This document shows, piece after piece, positions 1-8,000 of a stretch of DNA of 64,000 nucleotides. A model generated the notes under the pieces. The model saw only the letters and a program-made list of their open reading frames with translations, was not told the DNA's origin and ran no database searches. The first letter of the stretch is position 1; the number at the start of each line of letters is the position of its first letter. Source of the DNA: JANSWP01 sp041941305 (GTDB lineage: Bacteria > Bacteroidota > Bacteroidia > Chitinophagales > Saprospiraceae); contig JBGTQJ010000031.1 in assembly GCA_041941305.1 (NCBI GenBank), positions 1 to 64,000 of the forward strand, in the 5' to 3' direction. A program made the translations under genes and the position numbers.

Positions 1-972
1 CATGTAGATTGTCCGGGTCATGCAGACTATATTAAGAACATGATAACTGGTGCTGCCCAGATGGATGGTGCTGTACTTGTAGTAGCTGCTACTGATGGTC
101 CTATGCAGCAAACAAGAGAGCACTTATTATTAGCTAAGCAGGTAAATGTTCCCTCTATTGTAATATTTATGAATAAATGTGATCAAGTAGATGATCCTGA
201 GCTTTTAGAGCTTGTAGAGATGGAACTGAGAGAACTTTTAACAGAATATGGATTTCCAGGGGATGATACTCCAATCATTCAAGGTTCAGCACTAAATGCA
301 TTAAACTCAGAAGGTTCAGGGGATGATGCACAGAAAGTATTTGAATTAATGGATGTAGTTGATTCTTTTATCCCAACTCCAGAAAGAGCCATAGATAAAG
401 ACTTCTTAATGCCTGTTGAGGATGTTTTCTCTATCTCTGGACGTGGTACTGTTGCTACTGGTCGTATTGAAAGAGGTGTTATCAACGTTGGTGACAAAGT
501 ACAAATCGTAGGAATGCAAAAAGAAGGTGAAAAGCCTTTGGAGTCAGTAATTACTGGTGTTGAAATGTTCCGTAAAATTTTGGATAGAGGAGAAGCTGGT
601 GACAATGCTGGTTTATTGCTACGTGGTATCGACAAAGATGCTATTGAGCGTGGGCAAGTTATTTGTGCTCCTAATTCTGTAAAGCCACACTTGCATTTCA
701 AATGTGAGGTATATGTATTGGGTAAAGATGAAGGAGGACGTCATACACCATTCTTCAATGGTTACCGTCCACAATTCTATTTCCGTACCACAGATGTTAC
801 CGGTGATGTTAAATTGCCAGATGGCGTAGAAATGGTAATGCCTGGTGATAACGTTACATTAGAAGTTAACTTGATTAACTATATCGCAATGGAGAAAGGT
901 CTTCGTTTTGCGATTCGTGAAGGAGGTCGTACGGTAGGTGCAGGTCAGGTTACTGAAATTCTTGACCAATAA
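1..972 (+). CDS. tuf: Elongation factor Tu, 5'-truncated by window edge
   Basis: Delivers aminoacyl-tRNA to the ribosomal A site as a GTPase. The reading frame is open from base 1 and begins inside the G domain at the switch II motif (DCPGH), so roughly the first 80 residues and the start codon lie outside the window. The NKCD guanine-specificity motif follows at about bases 163-180. Domain II (from about base 400, around GRGTVATGRIERG) and the beta-barrel domain III (from about base 690) are complete, ending in the usual VGAGQVTEIL tail. An ATG at base 40 is internal and should not be taken as the start. A terminator-like hairpin follows the stop, then tRNA-Trp and secE, the order usual in Bacteroidota. 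Identity is near certain. Confidence 0.98.
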   Translation, partial: HVDCPGHADYIKNMITGAAQMDGAVLVVAATDGPMQQTREHLLLAKQVNVPSIVIFMNKCDQVDDPELLELVEMELRELLTEYGFPGDDTPIIQGSALNALNSEGSGDDAQKVFELMDVVDSFIPTPERAIDKDFLMPVEDVFSISGRGTVATGRIERGVINVGDKVQIVGMQKEGEKPLESVITGVEMFRKILDRGEAGDNAGLLLRGIDKDAIERGQVICAPNSVKPHLHFKCEVYVLGKDEGGRHTPFFNGYRPQFYFRTTDVTGDVKLPDGVEMVMPGDNVTLEVNLINYIAMEKGLRFAIREGGRTVGAGQVTEILDQ

Positions 973-1001
973 TTTCTTTTTGAAATATTGCTATTCCAAT
1001 G

Positions 1002-1036
1002 AAAATTAAGCATCTCTTCGGGGGTGCTTAATTTTT
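1002..1036 (+). terminator. Hairpin terminator after tuf
   Basis: An 11-bp stem (AAAATTAAGCA at 1002-1012 against 1025-1035) closes a 12-nt loop, TCTCTTCGGGGG. The descending arm ends in a run of T, so the element has the form of an intrinsic terminator or attenuator between tuf and tRNA-Trp. Confidence 0.75.
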
Positions 1037-1113
1037 CACGTTATAGAAAATATCATTCTGAGTTCTTTATTTCCTATCGTGATTTATCTGGGATTGAACC
1101 TGGAAATGATTCT

Positions 1114-1186
1114 ACGGGCATAGCTCAACTGGTAGAGCGACGGTCTCCAAAACCGTAGGCTGCGGGTTCAAGTCCTGCTGCCCGTG
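1114..1186 (+). tRNA. tRNA-Trp (anticodon CCA)
   Basis: A full cloverleaf can be drawn. The acceptor stem ACGGGCA (1114-1120) pairs with TGCCCGT (1179-1185), with discriminator G at 1186. The D arm contains AGCTCAACTGGTAGAGC. The anticodon stem ACGGT/ACCGT closes the 7-nt loop CTCCAAA with CCA at 1147-1149. The T arm contains GGGTTCAAGTCC. CCA is not encoded at the 3' end. The gene sits between tuf and secE, a conserved position in this phylum, and is probably co-transcribed with its neighbours. Confidence 0.95.
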
Positions 1187-1195
1187 CTAATTTGA

Positions 1196-1266
1196 TTTAC
1201 AGTTTACAGTTTCAAATTAATTTAATACCATTTAACCCTTTTTGTTTTGAAACTGTAAACTGTAAA
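1196..1266. repeat. Perfect 21-bp inverted repeat between tRNA-Trp and secE
   Basis: Bases 1196-1216 are the exact reverse complement of 1246-1266, separated by a 29-nt AT-rich loop. Each arm contains an internal direct repeat (TTTACAG followed by TTTACAG). No T-run follows the second arm, so it does not look like an ordinary intrinsic terminator. It begins only 10 nt after the tRNA. Confidence 0.9.
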
Positions 1267-1289
1267 GCCTTAAATCGTAATTTGACAAG

Positions 1290-1484
1290 ATGGAATCATT
1301 GAAGTTGTATGTAAGAGAAAGTTATAATGAATTGGTGAATAAGGTAACTTGGCCGAATTTGCCAACATTGCAACAAACTACAGTAGTGGTAATCGTTGCT
1401 TCCCTGATTTTTTCACTACTCATCTTTATTATGGATGGTGTATGGAAAAATCTCTTAAATGAGCTGATTTATAAAATGTTTTAA
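1290..1484 (+). CDS. secE: Preprotein translocase subunit SecE
   Basis: Small essential subunit of the SecYEG inner-membrane protein channel. The 64-residue product has the short bacterial form: an amphipathic N-terminal helix with the conserved KVTWP segment at about residues 17-21, then one transmembrane helix (about 30-50, TTVVVIVASLIFSLLIFIMD) and a short tail. It lies directly before nusG, as in most bacteria. The ATG at 1290 is the only reasonable start. The call rests on length, the KVTWP motif and gene order. Confidence 0.95.
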   Translation: MESLKLYVRESYNELVNKVTWPNLPTLQQTTVVVIVASLIFSLLIFIMDGVWKNLLNELIYKMF

Positions 1485-1545
1485 GTCAGGATAGTAGCTT
1501 TTGTATAAGCCATCTTTATTTCCATTTTGAACCAACAACCAATCC

Positions 1546-2100
1546 ATGTCTGAATCAGAAGATCGAAAATGGTATTCTTTGAGAGTGATCAGTGGGAAAG
1601 AGCGCAAGATCAAAGAACGTATTGAATTGGAGATCCAACGCTCTAACTGGAAAGATTTTATTACCTCAGTTCTTGTCCCTACCGAGAAAGTATATAAAAT
1701 CAGAAACGGGAAAAAAGTAATTTCCGAAAGAAATATTCTACCAGGTTATATTCTGGTTGAAGCAGTACCTGGAAAATTGAAAGGAGAAGTAGTGCAGGCT
1801 ATAGCGAATATTCCCAATGTTATTCACTTTTTAGGCAGAAACAATCCTGAGCCGATGACAGGAGCAGAAGCAAATCGCCTACTTGGTAAAGTGGATGAGT
1901 CTCAAGATGCTGGCGAACAAATGTTGGAGCCATACATCGTAGGGGAAACTGTCAAAATTATTGACGGTCCATTTAGTGAATTTGTTGGTGATATTCAGGA
2001 AGTGAATGAAGAGAAGAAGAAATTGAAAGTAATCGTAAAGATTTTTGGGCGTGGTACTGAAGTAGAGTTGAGCTATATGCAAGTTGAAAAGACGCAGTAA
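1546..2100 (+). CDS. nusG: Transcription termination/antitermination protein NusG
   Basis: Modulates RNA polymerase elongation and couples it to Rho or the ribosome. The 184-residue product has the NGN domain from about residue 8 (KWYSLRVISGKERKIKERIE) through the LPGYILVEA segment near residue 65. A C-terminal KOW domain starts near residue 130 (GETVKIIDGPFSEFVGDIQEV). Length is normal for the family. It sits 61 bp after secE and is followed by rplK after a spacer with a possible ribosomal-protein leader structure. Confidence 0.97.
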   Translation: MSESEDRKWYSLRVISGKERKIKERIELEIQRSNWKDFITSVLVPTEKVYKIRNGKKVISERNILPGYILVEAVPGKLKGEVVQAIANIPNVIHFLGRNNPEPMTGAEANRLLGKVDESQDAGEQMLEPYIVGETVKIIDGPFSEFVGDIQEVNEEKKKLKVIVKIFGRGTEVELSYMQVEKTQ

Positions 2101-2165
2101 ATTATTTTTAGTTTGAGGTTTGAGTACGCTTAAATTTTTGAACTTTTGAATTTGAATCAAATAAA

Positions 2166-2204
2166 CTAGCTTTTGCTCCGAAAGGAGAGCTTCCCTTGAG
2201 CTGG
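2166..2204 (+). promoter_or_regulatory. Candidate ribosomal-protein leader hairpin upstream of rplK
   Basis: An outer helix CTAGCT (2166-2171) with AGCTGG (2199-2204) encloses an inner hairpin, GCTCC-GAAA-GGAG, with a GNRA tetraloop. The two helices are separated by an asymmetric internal loop of 3 nt on one side and about 8 on the other. It lies 32 nt before rplK. Two helices around an asymmetric internal loop is the general form of L1-binding sites in rplK-rplA leaders elsewhere. The assignment to L1 is inference from form and position. Confidence 0.4.
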
Positions 2205-2235
2205 TAGCGGATAAAACAGTATAAATTAATTTAAA

Positions 2236-2688
2236 ATGGCAAAAGAAGTTGAAAGTATAATAAAGTTGCAGGTAAGAGGTGGTTCGGCTAATCCTTCCCC
2301 TCCGGTTGGTCCCGCATTAGGTGCCAAAGGAGTAAATATCATGGAGTTTTGTAAGCGATTTAATGCCAAAACTCAAGAACAACAAGGGAAAGTTGTACCC
2401 GTAATTATCTCTGTATATAAGGATAAGTCTTTTGACTTTATCATTAAGACATCTCCTGCATCTGTTCAATTATTGGAAGCTGCAAAACTCAAAAAAGGTT
2501 CTCCTGAATCAAACCGTAATAAAGTTGGCTCTGTGACCTGGGATCAGGTTCGTGCGATTGCTGAGGACAAAATGCCTGATTTGAATGCACACACTGTTGA
2601 GTCAGGAATGAAAATGGTAGCGGGAACAGCAAGAAGTATGGGCTTGCTTGTAAAGGGAACCCCACCTTGGGAAGCTTCTGAAAATTAA
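2236..2688 (+). CDS. rplK: 50S ribosomal protein L11
   Basis: Component of the GTPase-associated centre of the large subunit. The 150-residue product opens with the N-terminal domain KLQVRGGSANPSPPVGPALG, which contains the proline-rich hinge bound by thiostrepton-type antibiotics. The rRNA-binding C-terminal domain (about residues 75-145) ends in TARSMGLLV. Length is slightly above the usual 141-142 because of an extra C-terminal tail. It forms an operon with rplA 85 bp downstream. Confidence 0.98.
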   Translation: MAKEVESIIKLQVRGGSANPSPPVGPALGAKGVNIMEFCKRFNAKTQEQQGKVVPVIISVYKDKSFDFIIKTSPASVQLLEAAKLKKGSPESNRNKVGSVTWDQVRAIAEDKMPDLNAHTVESGMKMVAGTARSMGLLVKGTPPWEASEN

Positions 2689-2711
2689 TAACAATAATTA
2701 TTACTAATTTC

Positions 2712-2753
2712 AAATAGGGAGCCTGGGCAAATAAGATTTGGCAGGCGCTATTT
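2712..2753 (+). promoter_or_regulatory. Three-tier hairpin in rplK-rplA spacer
   Basis: Three nested complementary segments: AAATAG/CTATTT (2712-2717, 2748-2753), GCCTG/CAGGC (2721-2725, 2742-2746) and CAAAT/ATTTG (2728-2732, 2736-2740) with loop AAG. The stem ends 20 nt before the rplA start codon. It could act on rplA translation or mRNA processing; the role is inferred. Confidence 0.5.
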
Positions 2754-2773
2754 ACCTAAACATAATTTTTGAA

Positions 2774-3466
2774 ATGGCTAAAGTTTCTAAAAAACGCAAA
2801 GCCGCTAATGCTAAAGTAGACAGCGACAAATTGTACACTTTAGAAGAAGCAATGGCATTGATTAAAGAAGTCAATACCACAAAATTTGATGCTTCCGTTG
2901 ATGTACACGTTCGTCTGGGAGTTGATCCAAGAAAAGCAGATCAGGCATTACGTGGTACCGTTAACCTACCTCATGGCACAGGCAAAACCAAGAGAGTATT
3001 GGTTTTTTGTACTCCTGACAAAGAGCAGGAAGCAAAAGATGCAGGTGCCGATTATGTCGGACTCGACGATTTAGTTCAAAAAATACAAGGTGGCTGGACT
3101 GATTTTGATGTTGCTGTGGCTATGCCTCAGACAATGGCAAAAGTTGGTCGTATTGGTCGTGTTTTGGGACCTCGTGGCTTGATGCCCAACCCAAAGACAG
3201 GTACAGTTACAATGGACATTGGTGCAGCAGTTGCGGATGTAAAAGGTGGTAAGATTTCATTTAGAGTAGACAAGTATGGTATCATCCATTCTTCAGTAGG
3301 AAGAGTGTCTTTTGAGCCTGGTAAATTGGTAGATAATGCCAATGAAGTACTTGGTACACTGAATAAAATGAAACCTTCTTCTGCAAAAGGAACCTACATG
3401 AAATCCGTGACTATTGCCAGCACAATGAGCCCGGGTATTAAAGTGGACACTAAATCAATTCGTTAA
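2774..3466 (+). CDS. rplA: 50S ribosomal protein L1
   Basis: Binds 23S rRNA at the L1 stalk and often represses its own rplK-rplA mRNA. The 230-residue product starts MAKVSKKRKAANAKV; this ATG was chosen over an in-frame ATG at 2738 because the extra 12 residues (MAGAIYLNIIFE) lie on the intergenic hairpin and do not resemble L1. The core signature RGLMPNPKTGTVT lies at about residues 135-148, and the RVDKYGIIHSSVGRVSF segment follows. Length matches bacterial L1. Confidence 0.98.
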   Translation: MAKVSKKRKAANAKVDSDKLYTLEEAMALIKEVNTTKFDASVDVHVRLGVDPRKADQALRGTVNLPHGTGKTKRVLVFCTPDKEQEAKDAGADYVGLDDLVQKIQGGWTDFDVAVAMPQTMAKVGRIGRVLGPRGLMPNPKTGTVTMDIGAAVADVKGGKISFRVDKYGIIHSSVGRVSFEPGKLVDNANEVLGTLNKMKPSSAKGTYMKSVTIASTMSPGIKVDTKSIR

Positions 3467-3469
3467 TCC

Positions 3470-3493
3470 AGTGTTTTGTCTCAAAACACTTTT
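3470..3493 (+). terminator. Attenuator-like hairpin between rplA and rplJ
   Basis: A perfect 9-bp stem (AGTGTTTTG at 3470-3478 with CAAAACACT at 3482-3490), 3-nt loop TCT, followed by TTT and an AT-rich stretch. It lies between the L11-L1 and L10-L7/L12 pairs and may be a weak terminator/attenuator that sets their ratio. Confidence 0.55.
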
Positions 3494-3505
3494 AAATAAA
3501 AAGAA

Positions 3506-4024
3506 ATGACAAAAGCGGAAAAAACGGCTGTCATTGAAGAATTAAAGGAAAAATTTTCCAATTCATCGTTTTTCTATATCACCGACTCATCAACATTGAC
3601 TGTTGAACAAGTTAATAAACTACGAGGTTTATTTTTTGAGAAAGGCATTGAAATGCGAGTAGTGAAAAATACGCTTGCTCAAAAAGCTTTGGAGTCTATT
3701 GGTGATAATTATGAGCCTTTATTTGAATCTTTAAAAGGACCTACTGCTTTATTGTTTACAGATGTGGCCAACACTCCTGCAAAAGTCATCAAAGACTTTC
3801 GCAAGGGTCACGAAAAGCCAGTAATCAAAGCAGCTTACATTGACTCAGCAATTTATGTAGGAGATGACCAATTAGATGCTTTGGCAACTATTAAGTCAAA
3901 AGAGGAGTTGATAGGAGATGTCATTGCATTATTACAATCTCCAATGAAGACTGTTGTTGGTCAAATGAAATCTGGTGGCAACACCATTATGGGACTTTTG
4001 AAGGCTTTGGAGGAAAAAGGATAA
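3506..4024 (+). CDS. rplJ: 50S ribosomal protein L10
   Basis: Base of the L7/L12 stalk. The 172-residue product shows the L10 pattern: N-terminal rRNA-binding domain (KTAVIEELKEKFSNSSFFYI, then LRGLFFEKGIEMRVVKNTL at about residues 40-58), FESLKGPTALLF near residue 78, and a C-terminal helix for L12 dimers (about 140-172, ending GLLKALEEKG). It starts 16 nt after the attenuator-like hairpin. The spacer to rplL is 167 bp, longer than common. Confidence 0.97.
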   Translation: MTKAEKTAVIEELKEKFSNSSFFYITDSSTLTVEQVNKLRGLFFEKGIEMRVVKNTLAQKALESIGDNYEPLFESLKGPTALLFTDVANTPAKVIKDFRKGHEKPVIKAAYIDSAIYVGDDQLDALATIKSKEELIGDVIALLQSPMKTVVGQMKSGGNTIMGLLKALEEKG

Positions 4025-4191
4025 TATTAGTATGCAGTTTTTCCCGAAGGGATTCCTTCGGTACAGTATGCAGTATGCAGTTTTTTACTGCCCAACTGCT
4101 TCCTGCCAACTGCTCACTGAACTACGGCTTCCAAGTACAACGCATATATTAATTAATCCATTTTTGGAAAAAATTTTAAAAACCATTTAAA
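4025..4191. other. Repetitive rplJ-rplL spacer
   Basis: The spacer contains three copies of AGTATGCAGT-like words, a hairpin with stem CCGAAGG/CCTTCGG (loop GATT) near 4042-4060, and GCAGT/ACTGC complementarity around 4074-4091. No coding frame is apparent. The hairpins could cause partial termination or processing between L10 and L7/L12. Confidence 0.5.
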
Positions 4192-4575
4192 ATGGCAGAT
4201 TTAAAAGCAATTGCAGACCAATTAGTGAACCTTACTGTAAAGGAGGTGAATGAATTGGCTGACATATTAAAAGAAGAGCACGGCATCGAGCCTGCTGCTG
4301 CTGCTGTTGCTGTAGCACCTGGTGCTGCTGGTGGCGGTGGAGATGCAGGAGGAGCTGCTGAACAAACTGAATTTGATGTAGTATTGACATCTGCAGGTGC
4401 AGCTAAACTCAAAGTCGTAAAAGAAGTTAAAACGTTATTGGGTATCGGATTGAAAGATGCTAAGGAATTAGTGGATGGTGCTCCTGGTCCAGTTAAAGAA
4501 GGTGTTCCTAAAGAAGAAGCCGAAAGTATCAAGGCTGCTTTGGAAGGTGTAGGTGCCTCTGTTGAACTGAAATAA
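4192..4575 (+). CDS. rplL: 50S ribosomal protein L7/L12
   Basis: Multicopy acidic stalk protein that recruits translational GTPases. The 127-residue product has an N-terminal dimerisation helix (residues 1-33). An unusually Ala/Gly-rich hinge (about 36-63, with GAAGGGGDAGGAAEQ) comes next. The globular C-terminal domain starts at EFDVVLTSAGAAKLKVVKEV and includes GLGLKDAKELVD-like residues, here GIGLKDAKELVDGAPGPVKE. Length is typical. It ends the ribosomal-protein part of the cluster and is followed by a strong hairpin. Confidence 0.98.
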   Translation: MADLKAIADQLVNLTVKEVNELADILKEEHGIEPAAAAVAVAPGAAGGGGDAGGAAEQTEFDVVLTSAGAAKLKVVKEVKTLLGIGLKDAKELVDGAPGPVKEGVPKEEAESIKAALEGVGASVELK

Positions 4576-4654
4576 GGAAATTATCATTCCACTTAAATTC
4601 TAAAATGCGTCGATTAATTCTAGTTATTCCATAAGACGATTTTACAGCAAAAAA

Positions 4655-4688
4655 AGGCTTAGCGAGATGTGACAATCTTGCTAAGCCT
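4655..4688. terminator. 14-bp hairpin after rplL
   Basis: Bases 4655-4668 pair fully with 4675-4688 (one G-T wobble), loop GTGACA. On + the following tract is only moderately T-rich (ATTGTTGT). On - the complement of the preceding A-run gives a clean T-tract. It probably ends or attenuates the ribosomal-protein transcript ahead of the rpoB promoter. Confidence 0.75.
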
Positions 4689-4740
4689 ATTGTTGTATTA
4701 TGACCTTTGATCTGGATTCGTTTTTTTGGCAAACTTTTTG

Positions 4741-4748
4741 TACCTTTG
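4741..4748 (+). promoter_or_regulatory. Candidate rpoB promoter -7 element
   Basis: TACCTTTG fits the Bacteroidota -7 consensus TAnnTTTG exactly and is preceded by a T-rich stretch ending TTTTTTTGG, but no -33 TTTG lies at the best spacing. A start point near 4756 would give a leader of about 285 nt before rpoB. Confidence 0.45.
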
Positions 4749-5041
4749 CCCGCCTTTTTGAAAAAGCGGATAAAATAACATTTATAGATATATTAAGAAA
4801 AGATATTGTGGAATAATTTTTTGAGGCAAAATTTTCAATCGACTACCCTGAAAAAATCGAAAAATATGCCAAAAGTGGCAGTTATTCATTTCTGGATTGT
4901 TTCTAATGCAATATTGAATTATTGCGAAATTATTTTCAGTAAGCTAGAAGAAAATTAACCATCTCATTTTTGCAGTACTCCGGCTTTAGAAACCATTCGG
5001 TAACCCTGGCATAAAAGCTAACATAAAACTCTTTTTCGCAC

Positions 5042-8000
5042 ATGGCGTCAAATGGCATTGCACTAGCCGAAACCAAAAGAGTCAATTTCGGCAAAATCAA
5101 ACTTCCCGGCGAGTACCCAGATTTACTCGAAATTCAATTGAAATCATTCTGGGAGTTTTTCCAGTTGGAAACAACTCCTGAAAACAGAATCAATGAGGGT
5201 TTGTACAAGGTGTTTCAGGAAAATTTCCCGATTACGGATGCCCGAAACATATTTGTACTTGAGTTTCTGGACTATTTCGTAGATCCTCCACGTTACACCA
5301 TTGAAGAATGTATGCAACGGGGATTGACTTATAGCGTTCCTCTCAAAGCAAAACTCCGTCTTTCTTGTAATGATGAAGAACACGTTGATTTTGAGACGAT
5401 TGTGCAGGATGTATTTCTTGGAAATATACCTTACATGACTCCAAAAGGTACCTTTGTAATCAACGGCGCTGAACGGGTCGTTGTATCACAATTGCATCGT
5501 TCACCTGGAGTATTTTTCGGTCAAAGCTTCCATCCTAATGGCACGAAGATTTATTCAGCCAGGGTTATTCCTTTTAAGGGAGCCTGGATGGAATTTGCGA
5601 CGGACATCAATACAGTGATGTACGCATATATTGATCGCAAGAAAAAATTCCCGGTTACAACCTTGTTGAGGGCGATTGGTTTCGATACGGATAAAGCCAT
5701 TTTGGATTTGTTTGATTTGGCTTATGAAATCCCAGCAACCAGAGACCAATTGGAGACTGCAATTGGACGGAAATTGGCAGCGAGAGTATTGCGTAGCTGG
5801 ACTGAGGATTTTGTGGATGAGGATACCGGAGAGGTTGTGACCATAGAAAGAAATGAAATCATTCTTGAACGTGATGTTGTATTGGATGAAGGAAATATAG
5901 AATTGATTTTGGAAGCAGAGGCTGAAAATGTAATTCTTCAGAGAGAAGATATCGAAGAGGATTACTCCATTATTTACAATACATTGCAAAAAGACCCTTC
6001 CAGTTCTGAAATGGAAGCGGTTAATTATATCTACCGCCAGTTGCGTGGTACTGACCCACCGGATGATGAGACAGCTCGTGGTATCATTGATAAGCTGTTC
6101 TTTTCTGATAAACGATACAATTTAGGAGAAGTTGGGCGATACAAAATTAACCGCAAGCTAGAGGTTGACATTCCGTTTGACACTTTGGTATTGACCAAGG
6201 AAGACATTATCGAAATCGTCAAATATTTGGTGAGTTTGATGAATCAAAAAGCGGAGATTGATGATATCGATCATTTGAGCAATCGTCGGGTAAGAACTGT
6301 AGGAGAACAATTGTATGCTCAATTTGGAGTTGGCTTGGCCCGGATGGCCAGAACCATTCGGGAGCGAATGAATGTACGTGATAATGAAGTATTTACGCCA
6401 ATCGATTTGATCAATGCACGTACGCTTTCTTCCGTTATCAATTCATTCTTTGGTACCAGCCAGTTGTCCCAGTTTCTCGACCAGACCAACCCTTTATCTG
6501 AAATAACGCACAAACGTCGTATCTCAGCACTGGGACCTGGAGGTTTGTCAAGAGAGCGTGCGGGTTTTGAGGTACGTGATGTTCACTATTCTCACTATGG
6601 TCGTTTGTGTACGATTGAAACTCCTGAAGGTCCAAATATTGGATTGATTTCCACACTCTGCGTTCATGCGAAAGTGAACAAGATGGGCTTCCTGGAAACA
6701 CCATACAGACCTGTTAATGAGGGAGTTGTAGATGTTAAGAATGCTCCACAGTATCTTTCTGCTGAGGGTGAGGATTACAAAAAGATTGCACAGGCAAATG
6801 CGGGTTTGAATAACGAAACTGGTGCTTTCCTTTCTGATAGAATTAAATGCCGGGAGCATGGTGATTTCCCAGTATTGACTCCACCTGAGATTGAGTATAT
6901 GGATGTTGCTCCTAACCAAATTGTTGGGGTTTCAGCTTCCATGATTCCTTTCCTCGAAAATGATGATGCCAACCGTGCATTGATGGGCTCCAACATGCAG
7001 CGTCAGGCAGTGCCTTTGCTTCGACCAAAAGCACCTATCGTTGGTACAGGTTTGGAGAAAAAGGTGGCGCGAGACTCCAGAATGTTGATCAATGCAGAAG
7101 GGGATGGAATCGTAGAATATGTAGATGCCAATGAAGTTGTGATTCGTTATGACAGAACTGAAGAGCAACAGTTGGTTTCCTTCGAAGACAATCGCAAGAC
7201 GTATAAATTGACCAAATTCAGACGTACCAATCAAGGTACCTGTGTAAATTTGAAACCAATTGTAAGAAAAGGTGACCGGGTATCAAAAGGACAGATCCTT
7301 TGTGATGGTTATGCTACTGAGAAAGGTGAATTGGCTTTAGGTCAAAACCTTAAAGTTGCATTCATGCCTTGGAAAGGTTACAACTTTGAAGATGCGATCG
7401 TGTTGTCAGAGCGTGTAGTTCGAGAGGATGTTTTCACCTCTATCCATATAGAACACTTCGAGTTGGATGTTCGGGATACCAAATTGGGAGAGGAGGAATT
7501 GACCAATGATATCCCTAATGTGAGTGAAGATGCAACCAAAGATTTGGACGAGCATGGAATCATTCGGGTAGGTGCCTGGGTTAAAGAAGGAGATATTTTG
7601 ATTGGAAAAATCACTCCTAAAGGAGAAAGTGATCCTACTCCGGAAGAAAAATTATTGCGTGCCATTTTTGGAGACAAGGCAGGTGATGTAAAAGATGCTT
7701 CATTGAAAGCACCTCCTTCTACAAGAGGTATCGTCATCAATAAGCAATTGTTTGCCAGAGCTAAGAAAGATAAGATTCAAAAGACTCAGGAAAAGGATAT
7801 GCTCAATAAATTGGAGGAGCAACATGCCATTTCTCTGAATGAATTGAAGACTATTTTGGTGGATAAGCTACTTGTTTTGGTGAAAAACAAAACGAGTGAA
7901 GGCGTGAAGAGTATTTACTCTGATATGCTTATTCCAAAAGGTACGAAATTCAGCCAGATTCTTTTGAGGGAATTGGATTATAGCACTATTGATTACAGTA

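Larger units (their letters stand above)
4576..5041. other. rplL-rpoB intergenic region
   Basis: 466 bp without a gene. It holds the hairpin at 4655-4688, a candidate -7 element at 4741-4748 and, downstream of it, an untranslated leader of roughly 290 nt before rpoB. The leader includes an imperfect palindrome at 4750-4769 (CCGC...GCGG). No conserved leader peptide could be recognised. Confidence 0.6.

Noticed and set aside
4176..4532. 118-codon minus-strand frame over rplL
   Set aside because: Antisense shadow of the Ala-rich rplL reading frame.
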